Source of the DNA: Capnocytophaga catalasegens
Lineage (GTDB): Bacteria > Bacteroidota > Bacteroidia > Flavobacteriales > Flavobacteriaceae
NCBI RefSeq assembly: GCF_026005215.1
Contig: NZ_BPMA01000016.1
Span: forward strand, 144,167 to 208,166
Length of the DNA: 64,000 nucleotides
Direction of reading: 5' to 3'
The notes under the pieces were generated by a model, which ran no database searches, was not told where the DNA came from, and saw nothing but the letters and a program-made list of their open reading frames with translations. The position numbers and the translations under genes are program-made. Positions 1 through 10,700 of this stretch are shown in pieces (position 1 is the first letter of the stretch; each line of letters opens with the position of its first letter).

Positions 1-2
1 CG

Positions 3-641
3 ACAGTTAAAGATTCTATTTTGCGTAAAAGAGCTAGGAGTTTGTACTTATACATTAGTAAAAATAACCCGTTTAAGTTTTTTGATGAAGATTTTGATAG
101 TCAGTTTTCACAATGGGATAGTATAGAAATTCATAGTATTTTGCAAAAAAAACCACGTAATACGATTCCTAATTTTATTCAATGGGTACAAGAACATAGT
201 ATTAGTGATGGGTTGAAATCATTTTTGGTATATGAAATAGCTCACTATCATCAAAAAGATTCTTTAGATAATTTGTTAAAAATGCTTGAAGGTAGTGAGG
301 TAAAATTACGACAAAGTATTATTGATGCATTTGGGGTGTTTGGTTATCAGAAAGCGATCCCTGTATTATCTGCAATGTATAACACTCAACCTTCTTCTAT
401 ACAGCAAGCTATTTTGAGAGCTTTTGGTAATTTTAAACGAGAAGATGAATTATCTTTTATACAAAATGCTATTGAAACAGCGCATGATATGGATACACGC
501 TTACAAGGATTGGAATCTTTGTACAATTATGGAAAAAGAGGAAGAGAAATATTCTATTTTTTGAAAGAAAAAGCACAAAATGAACAAGAACTATTACCTT
601 TTTTACATATTGAACATCCGTTGAACCAGAAAAAAAATTAA
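3..641 (+). CDS. HEAT-repeat protein, 5' end outside the window
   Basis: The reading frame is open to the left edge, with sense codons upstream of the first possible TTG start at 21, so the gene is probably truncated. The visible 200-odd residues are alpha-helical, with HEAT-like repeats at about residues 85-165, where helix pairs alternate around short turns and patterns such as RQSIIDAFGVFG and QQAILRAFGNF recur. HEAT repeats are protein-binding scaffolds and give no enzymatic prediction. The stop lies one base before the ATG of the processive glycosyltransferase, so the two are almost certainly co-transcribed and probably translationally coupled. By position it is likely a membrane-associated accessory of that polysaccharide synthase; this is inference. 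The missing N-terminus could hold membrane segments. Confidence 0.75.
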   Translation, partial: TVKDSILRKRARSLYLYISKNNPFKFFDEDFDSQFSQWDSIEIHSILQKKPRNTIPNFIQWVQEHSISDGLKSFLVYEIAHYHQKDSLDNLLKMLEGSEVKLRQSIIDAFGVFGYQKAIPVLSAMYNTQPSSIQQAILRAFGNFKREDELSFIQNAIETAHDMDTRLQGLESLYNYGKRGREIFYFLKEKAQNEQELLPFLHIEHPLNQKKN

Positions 642-642
642 A

Positions 643-2082
643 ATGACTTTTATTGATATTTTTGAAATATTTATAATTACATATTCAATAATAATTTTGC
701 TAAACTATACGGTTTTAACTATATTGGCTTGGCATAATTTTTATGTTAGCAAACGAAAATATACTGATTTAGACCTTGTTACACTCAAAAATTCTCCATT
801 GGCTCCTGGTATTTCTATTGTCGCCCCAGCATATAATGAAGAAAAAACGATAATTTCTAATGTAAACTCTCTACTATCACTTAATTATCCTAATTATGAA
901 GTAGTTATTGTAAATGATGGGAGTAAGGACAAAACACTTGATTTGTTGATAGAAGAATACCAGTTGGAAGAAGTTCCTTATTCGTTTGTTATCAAAATTC
1001 CATCAAAACCTATCAAACGCATTTTCAAATCGACTAATCCGTTGTATAACAAATTGACTATCGTTGATAAGGAAAATGGAGGAACAAAAGCCGATGCAGT
1101 TAATGCTGGGATAAATATTTGTAAATATCCCTATTTACTCAATACTGATGTGGATTGTGTTCTTGCCAAAGACGCTTTGCTTATGATGATTTTGCCTGTT
1201 TTGAAATCATCTGTACGGGTAATTGGTATAGGAGCTACCCTGCGTATGCTTAATAATTGTGATATAGAAAATGGAGAAATAGTTCGAGTTCGTCCACCCA
1301 AGACTTTTTTCCCATTAGTACAAGAAGTGGAATATCTTCGTTCATATTTGGTTGGAAAGATGGGCTGGTCTGTAATCAATAGTATTCCCAATATTTCGGG
1401 AGGATTAGGCTTGTTTGATATTGAAATCTTAATCAATGCAGGAGGGTATGACCCAGAGTCGTTTGCAGAAGATATGGATATGACCACACGAATGGTAGCC
1501 TATATGCGAGATATAAATAGAGATTTTCGTATTATTCAAATACCTGACACATGTTGTTGGACAGAAGGACCTCCCAATTTTAAGATTATGCAAAAGCAAC
1601 GTACTCGCTGGGCAAGAGGTCTGTTTCAGTTTTTTGTCGTTCATCGTAAATATTTGTTTAATCGTAGGTATGGACGACTTGGAATGATTACGATGCCTTA
1701 TATGTTTTTTTGTGAATTTATTGCTCCTATTATCGAATTTGTAGGAATATTAGTTACGTTATATTTAGTTTTTGTTGTAGGAGTCAAATTTAATATACTT
1801 AGCTTTTTAGGTGTATTTTTTGCCATTTATATTTTTGGATTAACAATTTCGATTACTTCTATTTTGATGGATTTTCTAAAAAAACAACACTATAAAAGAT
1901 TAAGAGAATATTTTAGACTTATAGGAATTACGCTGGTCGAAGTATTTTTATACCATCCTTTGATTGTCTTTTTTAGTTTGAGAGGATATTTTGATTTCCT
2001 TTCTAAAAAGAATTTTACTTGGGGAGAAATGACTCGACAAGGAGTAAACAAAAAAACACAAACTATTAAGATAGATAATTAA
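643..2082 (+). CDS. Processive family 2 glycosyltransferase (PgaC/BcsA-like), membrane-bound
   Basis: This is a polysaccharide synthase of the GT2 family at the inner membrane. A hydrophobic helix lies at residues 6-30, the cytoplasmic GT-A domain at about 55-340, and several hydrophobic helices at about 345-450. The catalytic signature is complete: VAPAYNEEKTI and VNDGSKD at the nucleotide-sugar site, DVD at 169-171, ED at 276-277, and Q319-R-T-R-W323, the QxxRW motif that marks processive enzymes such as cellulose, hyaluronan and poly-GlcNAc synthases. Length 479 aa is close to PgaC. The sugar donor cannot be told from sequence. It sits between the HEAT-repeat gene (1 bp gap) and the TPR/outer-membrane gene (12 bp gap), implying a synthesis-export operon. 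Confidence 0.9.
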   Translation: MTFIDIFEIFIITYSIIILLNYTVLTILAWHNFYVSKRKYTDLDLVTLKNSPLAPGISIVAPAYNEEKTIISNVNSLLSLNYPNYEVVIVNDGSKDKTLDLLIEEYQLEEVPYSFVIKIPSKPIKRIFKSTNPLYNKLTIVDKENGGTKADAVNAGINICKYPYLLNTDVDCVLAKDALLMMILPVLKSSVRVIGIGATLRMLNNCDIENGEIVRVRPPKTFFPLVQEVEYLRSYLVGKMGWSVINSIPNISGGLGLFDIEILINAGGYDPESFAEDMDMTTRMVAYMRDINRDFRIIQIPDTCCWTEGPPNFKIMQKQRTRWARGLFQFFVVHRKYLFNRRYGRLGMITMPYMFFCEFIAPIIEFVGILVTLYLVFVVGVKFNILSFLGVFFAIYIFGLTISITSILMDFLKKQHYKRLREYFRLIGITLVEVFLYHPLIVFFSLRGYFDFLSKKNFTWGEMTRQGVNKKTQTIKIDN

Positions 2083-2094
2083 CATATTTTACGA

Positions 2095-4845
2095 ATGATT
2101 TTTTTAATAAGAAAATATAGTTTTACTTTCCTTTTATTTTGGGCAATGTCTTGGCAAGCAAGTGCACAAGAGGAAAAAATTGTTAGGCAGGTTTCACAGC
2201 ATTTTTCTAAAAAAGAATATGATTCTGCCAAAAAATTATTGGACAAAGCATTGATAGAATCACCTAATGATGCAGATCTGTTGGCTCTTTTGGGTATATA
2301 TTATTATCAAAAACAAATGTATGATAAAGCACGTTTTAATCTACTCAAATCTATCGAAATAAATCCTACCAACGAAGAAGCAAAACAAGTACTTACCAAT
2401 ATCGAAATTGCGACTAAGAACTATTCGAGTGCAATTTGTTACATCAATGAATTACTTGAAATAAGTCCTTATGACCCAGAGCTTTGGCGTAAAAAAATCG
2501 CAGTGTATCGAGAGCAAGGTAATGATATAGAGGCTCTGAGATTACTTAAACGTGTAAGAATTATTTATCCGCAAGATGAGCAATTTAAAAAAGATTATCT
2601 GTATTCACTACAAGAACTTTCTGTTCAAGAAAAGAAAAAAGGAAATATAGATCAAGCAGTCAAGATGGATGAAGAAACTATTAAAATCAATCCGAAAGAT
2701 GAACAAGGATATGTAAGACTTATCAATAATTATCTGATGGCAGGTGATAGAGAAAAAGCACTTTTATATGTAAATCGAGGATTAGAAAATCTTCCTCATA
2801 ACAAGAATTTGGTCAATCGAAAAATAGGCATTCTTACTGAAATGAATCGATATGTTGAGGCGGTTGATTTTATTCAAAAGGAAATGAAAAAAGGAAATGT
2901 TTCTTCTGAAATGGTACTTAACTATAATGATATTCTTAGTCAAGCTGCTCAATATCAAAATCAGAACGATCCTTATGTATTGTATGGCAAATTGTTTGAA
3001 AATAATCCTTTGAATAATGAAGCATTAGATTATCTTATAAGTAACTCTATATCAAAAGGTTATTATCAAGAAGCTTTGGTTTATATAGATAAAGGTATGC
3101 TACTTAAGGGACGCACCAAAGAACTTTTAGTTAAAAAATATTTGGTTTATAAGTTGCTTAATCGTGAAGGACAAGCTATAAATCTTTTAGAAGAATTGTA
3201 CAAAGAATATCCTACTGATATAGACATTAAGAATGATTATTTGCAATATCGCTACCAAAGAGGAAAAGAATTGGCACAAGAGGCAATGTGTGATGAGGCA
3301 ATCATTGATTTTGAATTTGTAGCTTATCAAAATGATAATGAATGGCAAGAAAATGCAATGAAATCATTATTTAATTGTTATTTTCAAAAGAAAAAATATG
3401 ATAAAGCACTACAAATAGCAGAAGTTTTAGGGCAAAAATATCCGCAAGAAGGTGAAGTAAAAAAAGCAGCAATTTATCACGTTCAAGGAGAATATGAAAA
3501 GGCCCTTGCCATATACAATAAGTTGATTGAGACTCAAAAAAATGAAAAATTTGTTGATGGATATGAAGAAATAGCCATAGAATACATAAAACAACTGAAT
3601 GCTGCAGGAAACACTATCAAAGCCTATGAACAATCTAAAAAATTAGTTGAATTAAAACCAACCAGTAATCAAGGGCTTAAATACCTTATCGTTGTGGCAT
3701 CTACACTAAATAAATCTGACGAAGCTTTATCTTATATAAAAAAAGGAGCAGAATTGTATCCTCATGATTTGTTTTTTGTGATAAAACAAGCACAAGAATA
3801 TACTAAAAATGATAATCCTGATAAAGCCATTACCTTTTTAGACCCTTATTTAGAAAAATATCCACATAATCAAGATTTGGTAAGAGCTTATTCAGAAGCT
3901 GTTCAAAAGCAAGCACAACACTTGAGTCGTCAAAATCAACTTGATTTGGCACAAGATTTACTTCGTAAGGCAACCAAATACGACCCAAAGAATAACGAAT
4001 TAAACTATCAACATGGGCTTATTTTTGAAAAACAACATCAATACGATAGCGCATACGTATATCAACGCAAGTATCAACCTTCTGTTTTGGAGATATCAGA
4101 ATTTAGAAAACAGCTTAACTGGCTAAAACACAAATTATATCGAAATGAAGCTCGCTTTATGTATCAACGAAATGATATCGACGATAAACGCATTCCTGGA
4201 ATTTTTGAAGCATCTTATGTTCGTTATGCTAATAAAAATACATATACTCTTGGGCTAACAAGTTCTGGACGAACAGATAAGCGTGCTTATATGGTACAAG
4301 GCGAATGGGCGCATACGCTTTCCCCTAAGTGGTATTTTACAATAGGAGGTGGCGCTTCAGGACATTTTTTTCCTAAATATATAGGCAATATGACTATTTA
4401 TAGAACTTTGCCACGTGATTGGGAAGCTGAACTCTCGGTTGGATATAAAGAACTCCGTTCTGTCGATGCGTCACAATTATTCCAATTACAAGTGGGAGCA
4501 ACTAAGCATTTAGACAGATTTCGCTTGAATGCAAAATTGGTAGGAATTTCGTTAGCAAGCCAATTTTATTATAATACTTTGGGAAGAATACAATATAATT
4601 TGGACAACGAACGAACGTTCTTGGCTATCTACGGAGGCATAGGCTCTGCACCTGTTGATGAGATCTTAAATTATCAGTATTATAGTTCTTTTTCAACAAC
4701 AAATGCTAATTTTGGAGGAATAGCACAATATATGCTTTCAGATATTATAACACTTGGTATATCAGGCACTTGGTACGAATATACCGATAGTATAGATAGG
4801 TCTAATTTGTATAATTTAAGTTTTTATTTGAATGTTTCGTTTTAG
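2095..4845 (+). CDS. TPR-repeat protein with C-terminal YaiO-type outer-membrane beta-barrel
   Basis: A signal peptide (residues 1-24, ending ASAQ) is followed by about 640 residues of tetratricopeptide repeats, then from about residue 684 a segment of alternating amphipathic strands ending in phenylalanine, as outer-membrane barrels do. The last ~230 residues resemble the YaiO family barrel domain. The combination of periplasmic TPRs and an outer-membrane barrel is the architecture of polysaccharide porins such as PgaA, AlgK/AlgE and BcsC. Placed directly after a processive GT2 synthase, it is likely the export channel or a periplasmic guide for the nascent glycan; that role is inference. 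Its last 14 bases overlap the next gene. A YaiO-like barrel is smaller than the 16-strand PgaA pore, so it may not itself be the conduit. Confidence 0.85.
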   Translation: MIFLIRKYSFTFLLFWAMSWQASAQEEKIVRQVSQHFSKKEYDSAKKLLDKALIESPNDADLLALLGIYYYQKQMYDKARFNLLKSIEINPTNEEAKQVLTNIEIATKNYSSAICYINELLEISPYDPELWRKKIAVYREQGNDIEALRLLKRVRIIYPQDEQFKKDYLYSLQELSVQEKKKGNIDQAVKMDEETIKINPKDEQGYVRLINNYLMAGDREKALLYVNRGLENLPHNKNLVNRKIGILTEMNRYVEAVDFIQKEMKKGNVSSEMVLNYNDILSQAAQYQNQNDPYVLYGKLFENNPLNNEALDYLISNSISKGYYQEALVYIDKGMLLKGRTKELLVKKYLVYKLLNREGQAINLLEELYKEYPTDIDIKNDYLQYRYQRGKELAQEAMCDEAIIDFEFVAYQNDNEWQENAMKSLFNCYFQKKKYDKALQIAEVLGQKYPQEGEVKKAAIYHVQGEYEKALAIYNKLIETQKNEKFVDGYEEIAIEYIKQLNAAGNTIKAYEQSKKLVELKPTSNQGLKYLIVVASTLNKSDEALSYIKKGAELYPHDLFFVIKQAQEYTKNDNPDKAITFLDPYLEKYPHNQDLVRAYSEAVQKQAQHLSRQNQLDLAQDLLRKATKYDPKNNELNYQHGLIFEKQHQYDSAYVYQRKYQPSVLEISEFRKQLNWLKHKLYRNEARFMYQRNDIDDKRIPGIFEASYVRYANKNTYTLGLTSSGRTDKRAYMVQGEWAHTLSPKWYFTIGGGASGHFFPKYIGNMTIYRTLPRDWEAELSVGYKELRSVDASQLFQLQVGATKHLDRFRLNAKLVGISLASQFYYNTLGRIQYNLDNERTFLAIYGGIGSAPVDEILNYQYYSSFSTTNANFGGIAQYMLSDIITLGISGTWYEYTDSIDRSNLYNLSFYLNVSF

Positions 4846-6961
4846 TATATTGATAATTAGTTTACTTGGATTTGGAATGTGCAATTCAAATGCGGAACAA
4901 CCTACCCAAAAATCTATTTCACTCAAAGGTGAAGGTTACGTGATTTCTACAACCGAAAATCCATCTGATGAAGAAATAAAATGGGCTGAATATTTTTATA
5001 ATCATTTGAAAAAGAGAACAAATGATAAAAATAAAATCCTTCTACAAAAAGAAAATCCAAAATATATAACGTTTGTTTTGCATCTTAATCCAAAAGCTAC
5101 TTACGATTATTGCTTGAAAAAGGAAAGTAAAAATTGGAAACTAATAGTAAAAAATGAACAAATAATGATATGGGCTATCTATCAGATAATCAAGCGTATA
5201 AGTGAAGATAATACAACGTTAGTACAAGCTCCCGATTTGAACCCGTCTATTATTAGTTGGGATAAAGAATGTGTCAATTTCGATTTTTCGTATCGAGAAC
5301 CTCATTTTTTGCCTAATCTGAACATAGATTATAATGCTATCAATGCTACAAATAACATTGAAATTGATTGGGGAATATGGGGACATAATCTTACTAAGAT
5401 TATGAAAAATTCAACTAAAAATATTTTTGCTCAAATTGATGGAAAAACCAATACAAATCAGTTAGATTTTTCCTCTGACCAATTATTTGAAGAGGTAGAA
5501 AATTATATTATTGATAATTTTGGTACTGAAATACCAACCAAGTTTGTCATTATGCCTAGTGATAATACATTGGTTAGCACTTCTGCCAAAGGTGTAGAAC
5601 TTGGAAACACTTCTGACAATGCAACTCCTTCGGTCAGTTATTTTATTGAACGTTTGGCAAAACGCTTCCCAAATCATACGTTTTTTGCTTCTAGTTATTT
5701 AACAACGAAAACACCTCCAAAAACAAAGCTACCTACCAATACAGGAGTTATTATAAGCACGATAGATTTACCCAAAGCCGTTACACTTGATATGGATAAA
5801 AATATAGCTTTTCGAGAAAATATACGAATGTGGAGACAGAAAGTAAAAGACGTTTATTTGTGGGATTATGTATCTAATTTTGATGATTATTTGTCTCCAT
5901 TTCCAATACTGAAAGGATTTCAAAAACAACTACAAGTGTTTAAAAAAGAGGGGGTTACAGGTGTTTTTTTAAATGGAAGCGGATATGACTATACGTCTTT
6001 TCAAGATGTCCAAACCTTTGTACTCTCTTCTCTTTTGATTGATGAAACGCTTTCGGTAGATGATTTAGTTACCCGATTTTATAAACAGAAATATCCTATT
6101 TTTGGTGAGCAACTTGCTCAATATTATTTGTCGTTGGAAAACAAAGTACAGAAAAATGGAAAATCTTTAAATATTTATAGTAGTTTTAATACTGCTGTAC
6201 AAACTTTTTTAGACATTGATTCATTTGTTAATTTTTATCAAGAATTGGAACAAATTATTCCAAAAACAAAAGACGAAGAGCGTGTTAATTTGAACAAAAT
6301 GTATATTGCTCTGACTTTTACAAGATTGCAATTAGCTTATTATCAATCAGATAAAAAATATGGTTTTCTTGATTATAGCCAAAATAAAAATGTAGTGAAG
6401 CCTTATATTCAAAAGATGCTTAGAATACTCAAAGAACATTCAAAGTACAAAGAAATGGCAAATTATAAAGAAGACGAAGGCTCGCTTCAAAGCTATATAT
6501 CTCAATGGGAAAATTTGCTTACAGAGAATAATTTTCAAAATTTCCTTTTGGGCGAAAAATTAGTTGCAAAAACTATGTTAGATGAAGATTATCAAGACCT
6601 TACAATTCTTACTGATGGTGTCGATGGTTTCCCTTACGAGTACCATAATGGCTGGATTCTCAATTCGATAGACCACCTAAATGTAAGTATTCCAATAGAA
6701 AAAGCCAAGAAAGGCAAAGAGCTATCATTAACTTTTTTAAAAAATGAAGTAAAACGTTTTTTTCTCCCAGAAAAAATCGAAATTTATAAAAATAACAAAT
6801 TGTATAAAACGATAATTCCTTCATCACAACAAGTTGGTTTAGTTCATATTAACGAAAAAATAAACTTTACTGATGCAGAAAGTATCGAATTGAAGATTTA
6901 TAGAAACATTTCTCAAAAACGTAATTTATTAGCAACTTCTGAAATACGATTATTGCCTTAA
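4832..6961 (+). CDS. DUF4838-like glycosidase-fold exported protein
   Basis: The 709-aa product has a signal peptide (about residues 1-22; a lipobox is not convincing). A central region with motifs such as VYLWDYVSNFDDYLSPFP and GVTGVFLNGSGYDY resembles DUF4838, a family related to GH20/GH67-like TIM-barrel hydrolases; an N-terminal GH20/alpha-glucuronidase-like domain precedes it and a beta-rich domain follows at about 590-709. The start overlaps the upstream TPR/barrel gene by 14 bp, pointing to tight co-expression. In Pga systems the equivalent position holds PgaB, whose C-terminal half is a glycoside hydrolase acting on the exported polymer; by analogy this protein may trim or modify the glycan in the periplasm. 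I could not assign catalytic residues, and hydrolase activity is unproven. Confidence 0.65.
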   Translation: MFRFSILIISLLGFGMCNSNAEQPTQKSISLKGEGYVISTTENPSDEEIKWAEYFYNHLKKRTNDKNKILLQKENPKYITFVLHLNPKATYDYCLKKESKNWKLIVKNEQIMIWAIYQIIKRISEDNTTLVQAPDLNPSIISWDKECVNFDFSYREPHFLPNLNIDYNAINATNNIEIDWGIWGHNLTKIMKNSTKNIFAQIDGKTNTNQLDFSSDQLFEEVENYIIDNFGTEIPTKFVIMPSDNTLVSTSAKGVELGNTSDNATPSVSYFIERLAKRFPNHTFFASSYLTTKTPPKTKLPTNTGVIISTIDLPKAVTLDMDKNIAFRENIRMWRQKVKDVYLWDYVSNFDDYLSPFPILKGFQKQLQVFKKEGVTGVFLNGSGYDYTSFQDVQTFVLSSLLIDETLSVDDLVTRFYKQKYPIFGEQLAQYYLSLENKVQKNGKSLNIYSSFNTAVQTFLDIDSFVNFYQELEQIIPKTKDEERVNLNKMYIALTFTRLQLAYYQSDKKYGFLDYSQNKNVVKPYIQKMLRILKEHSKYKEMANYKEDEGSLQSYISQWENLLTENNFQNFLLGEKLVAKTMLDEDYQDLTILTDGVDGFPYEYHNGWILNSIDHLNVSIPIEKAKKGKELSLTFLKNEVKRFFLPEKIEIYKNNKLYKTIIPSSQQVGLVHINEKINFTDAESIELKIYRNISQKRNLLATSEIRLLP

Positions 6962-6972
6962 AATATTTTATT

Positions 6973-7470
6973 ATGAATAAACAAATCATACTTATTCTTT
7001 TTGTGGGGTTGATATGTAGTTGTACGCAACAAAAAGAAACAAAAAAGCTCACATCAATTGAGTTTATAGACCCAAATCGACATTATTATCCTGTGGTACA
7101 AGGGGAAGAGTTTGAGATTATAATTCCTATCAAAAATACAGGAGACAATTTCTTAAAAATTACCGATATTCATACCTCTTGTGGTTGTGTGGTGGTTGAT
7201 AAATCAGCTTATGTTCCACTAAAAGCAGGTGAAGAAAGGGAAATTAGAATCAAGAATGATAGTAAGAAAAATATTGGTTATGTTAAGCACTACGTAAAAT
7301 TATACGGAAATATTCTTCCTGCAGGAGAAGCAGAAATTGTTTTCGATTATCATGTAGTTCCTGATGCTCTTTATACACCCGATTATGAGGAAATTTATAG
7401 TAAATCAAATAATTTTAAAAGAATAACTCATCGAAAAGGTTATTATATAGATAAAGATTCGATTGATTAG
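6973..7470 (+). CDS. DUF1573-domain lipoprotein
   Basis: This 165-aa product has a short lipoprotein signal (ICSC, cysteine 17 the probable lipidation site). It then has an immunoglobulin-like DUF1573 domain, recognised by a FxxxIPIKNTGDN-type start, the TSCGCVVVD turn with two conserved cysteines, and the AGEEREI segment. DUF1573 proteins are common periplasmic or outer-membrane lipoproteins in Bacteroidota; no biochemical function is established. It is the last gene before the terminator at 7491, 11 bp after the DUF4838-like gene, so it belongs to the same transcript. A structural or assembly role for the polysaccharide machinery is a guess from context. Confidence 0.8.
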   Translation: MNKQIILILFVGLICSCTQQKETKKLTSIEFIDPNRHYYPVVQGEEFEIIIPIKNTGDNFLKITDIHTSCGCVVVDKSAYVPLKAGEEREIRIKNDSKKNIGYVKHYVKLYGNILPAGEAEIVFDYHVVPDALYTPDYEEIYSKSNNFKRITHRKGYYIDKDSID

Positions 7471-7490
7471 TTATTTTACTTTTCTGTTTT

Positions 7491-7529
7491 AAAAAAAGAT
7501 TTCTTGAATTTTTCAGGAAATCTTTTTTT
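7491..7529. terminator. Rho-independent terminator closing the 1-7470 operon
   Basis: A 13-bp perfect stem (AAAAAAAGATTTC pairing with GAAATCTTTTTTT) is extended inward by four more pairs around a five-base AT loop. The A-run and T-run on either side would let it work in both directions. It lies 20 bp after the DUF1573 stop. Confidence 0.85.
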
Positions 7530-7714
7530 AGGTTTTTATCAACATTATAACGTTTGAGTGGTACGAAAATACTTTATAAAGTAAGTAAAACATTCATTTT
7601 TTGAAAAGAAAATCGTAACTTGCACGAAATATAAAATTTCATTGAGAGTTTTGTCATTTCCAAATTGAAATTAAGGCAATAACTTGATATATCAAAATAT
7701 AATCTGTTGTAACT

Positions 7715-10700
7715 ATGAAAAATCTACTTTTGTTATTTTCATTTTTCCTATGGCAATTTGCTAATGCCGATACAGGAATTTATGGTTCTTTTGTCATTGC
7801 CGATGTGGGGCAAGGAGGAGTAACCTATTATGATTGTCTGGGTAATACATCGAACCCAGACTTTGAAAATTTAGGCAACTTTAAGGCAGGAATGTCTCTT
7901 ATGCTCAAAGGTGCTGAAATTAAAACTTGGAAGAATGGCTCAGGTAATATCACAGGGGCGTTTATGTACTATCGGGTGTATAAGGCAGGAGAAAGCCCCT
8001 TGCATTTTACAGAAATTCCACTCGCTTGGGTAGAAGATGGTACAGACGGAAATCCTACTAATCAGAAATGGGCAGAGACCAGTAAAAATATTAACTTATT
8101 ATCGGGGTTGGGTATTGGAAGTTATGTTATAGAGGTGTATTTTAAAGCGACTACTAATGAAGGTGATAAATATGACTCGAATAATAGTGCCAATTACAAA
8201 GCAACTTTTGAGATAATCGAAGGGAAAACAATCTTAAATGGTAAGGTAACTGTTATCCCCGAAAAACCATCGCGTACTGAACCAGTAACTATTACTCTTG
8301 ATGCTTCAGGTACGGCATTATCAACGGCAACACAAGTGTATTTGCACTCGGGAGTAGGCACCGATAAGCCTAACTCTTATGCATTTGATCATACGATTGG
8401 AAACTGGGGTGCTGATGATGGTATCGGTAAAATGACTTCGTTGGGTAATAACAAATGGCAGATTATTTTGTCTTCCATTGATGATTACTATAAATTAACT
8501 TCCGAAGATGATGCCTTTGCTCTTAATTTTCTTTTTCGAAGTGCTGATGGAACTCAAAAAGAAGATAACAATGGACAGAATTATCACTTAAACATTGATG
8601 CAGGAAACTATTTTTTGGTGCAAAAACCCAATGTTTCTCCATTTTTGACACAATCAGGGCAGACTTTTGAAATAAAAGCAGAAGCAAATCGTTCTGTAAA
8701 TTGGATTTTAGAGGAGCTTAACGCCGATGGTTCAGTAAGAACGCCACATCTCAACACACAGAGTAATAAAAATTATGCGTATCATCATACCATTTCCGAT
8801 ACGGATATACTACACACCTACCGAATTACTGCTGATTTTTCAGGAGGAATTACAAAACAAAAAACATTTCAAATACAAGCCTATACGACTCCAATTACTC
8901 AAACAATGCCTACAGGAGCTAAGAAAGGAGTGAATTATAATTTCCCTAATATTGGCGAAGTAACTTTCGTATTGCATACACCAACACGTACGCAGTATAA
9001 GTATTATGATAGTAATAATTGTGTAGGAACTACTTCTACGGCTTCTACGGCACCTAAAAAAGTAATCCATTTGATAGGTGATTTTAATAATTGGCAAATA
9101 TCTGATGCATTTTCGTTGAAGAAAGATGGTGATTACTGGTGGATAACCTTAGATACGGCTTCGCTTTCGCCTGTTCAGAACGAATATGTGTATCAGTATT
9201 TGGTTGATGGAGCAATTCGTATTGGTGACCCGTATGCTCATAAAGTCTCCGACCCTGACGACCAGTATATTTCGGCAAGCATTTATCCGAATCTTATTGC
9301 TTATCCGCAGGGAAAAACTACGGGACGGGCTTCGGTATTGGAACTCAATAAAGAAGTATATCATTGGCAAGTGCCTACTTTTGTCCGTACCAAAGAACGC
9401 AATGAACTAAATGTGTATGAGTTACATTTTCGGGACTTTACTCCTGAGGGAACTTATAAAGCTGCTATTGCAAAGTTAGATTACCTCAAAGACTTAGGAA
9501 TTACGTGTATTCACGTGATGCCAGTTTCTGAATTTGAAGGGAATGATAGCTGGGGATACAATCCGAATTACTATTTTGCGGCGGATAAAGCCTACGGAAC
9601 TGAAAACGATTTGAAAGAATTTATTGACCAGGCGCACAAACGAGGCATTGCCGTAGTGAATGACTTGGTGCTTAACCACGCCTTTTACAGCAATCCTAAT
9701 GCGATGCTGTACTGGGACAAACAGCACAATCGCCCTGCGGCAGATAATCCTTGGTTTAATGCCGAGCATAAAGGAGTGTATGACCAAGCGGGACATTGGG
9801 GCGCTGATTGGAATCACGCCAGCGAACACACTCGCCAGATGGTCGATGATATTATCCACTATTGGATGGATGAGTTTAAGTTTGATGGCTTTCGTTTTGA
9901 CTTTACCAAAGGCTTTACTCAGAAAAACCCCAATCCGTCTGACCCTTGGGCGAGTAATTACGATAATTGCCGAATTGAAATCCTCAAGAATATGGCACAA
10001 ATGGTTTGGAAAAACACAGCTGGGGTGGGCAAAGCTCCGTATGTCATTTTTGAACATTTGGCGAATGATAGCGAAGACAAAGCATTAGCCGATAGCGGCA
10101 TACTGATGTGGTCAGGGGCAGGTCCTCAAAACTCGTACATGGAGATGGCTATGGGGTATCATCAGTTGAGTTTTATGGGAAGTGTATATAGTTCGCGTGG
10201 GTTTGCCAATGCCAACTATATGAGTTATATAGAAAGCCACGATGAGGAGCGTATCGGGTACAAAGTGAAAATGTGGGGAAAAGACAAACCTACCGACCCC
10301 GATGCATATGCTAACTATTTTAGTAATCGGACAAAACTCGCAGCGGCTTTCAATATGCTACTTCCTGGCCCGCGTATGGTATGGCAGTTTGGCGAATTGG
10401 GATACGATATATCAATAGATGAAAACGGACGTACTGGACGCAAACCCAATGCTTGGAACTTGAACTATCACACCCAAGAAGAGCGTCAAGAAATCTATCG
10501 ATTGTATGCACTAATGTTTCGGTTGCGCAACACTTATAATTTGTATGAAGATGTCGATTATCGCAACATAGGAAGTACCACCGAATGGCAACGCACTTTT
10601 TCCTTGAAAGATACCACTCGAAACATACAAGTAATAGCAGTAGGCAATTTTGATACCACCAATACACATCAGGTAGTGCCTGATTATTCCCAAGTAGGAA

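Noticed and set aside
7616..7623. Promoter TAACTTGC upstream of the T9SS amylase
   Set aside because: The box is one base short of TAnnTTTGC and no TTTG lies at the right distance; a similar string occurs at 21992, so it may be a variant, but support is too weak to list.
9494..10057. 187-aa minus-strand ORF inside the amylase gene
   Set aside because: It lies opposite the conserved GH13 catalytic regions and has no domain or start context; it is a shadow.
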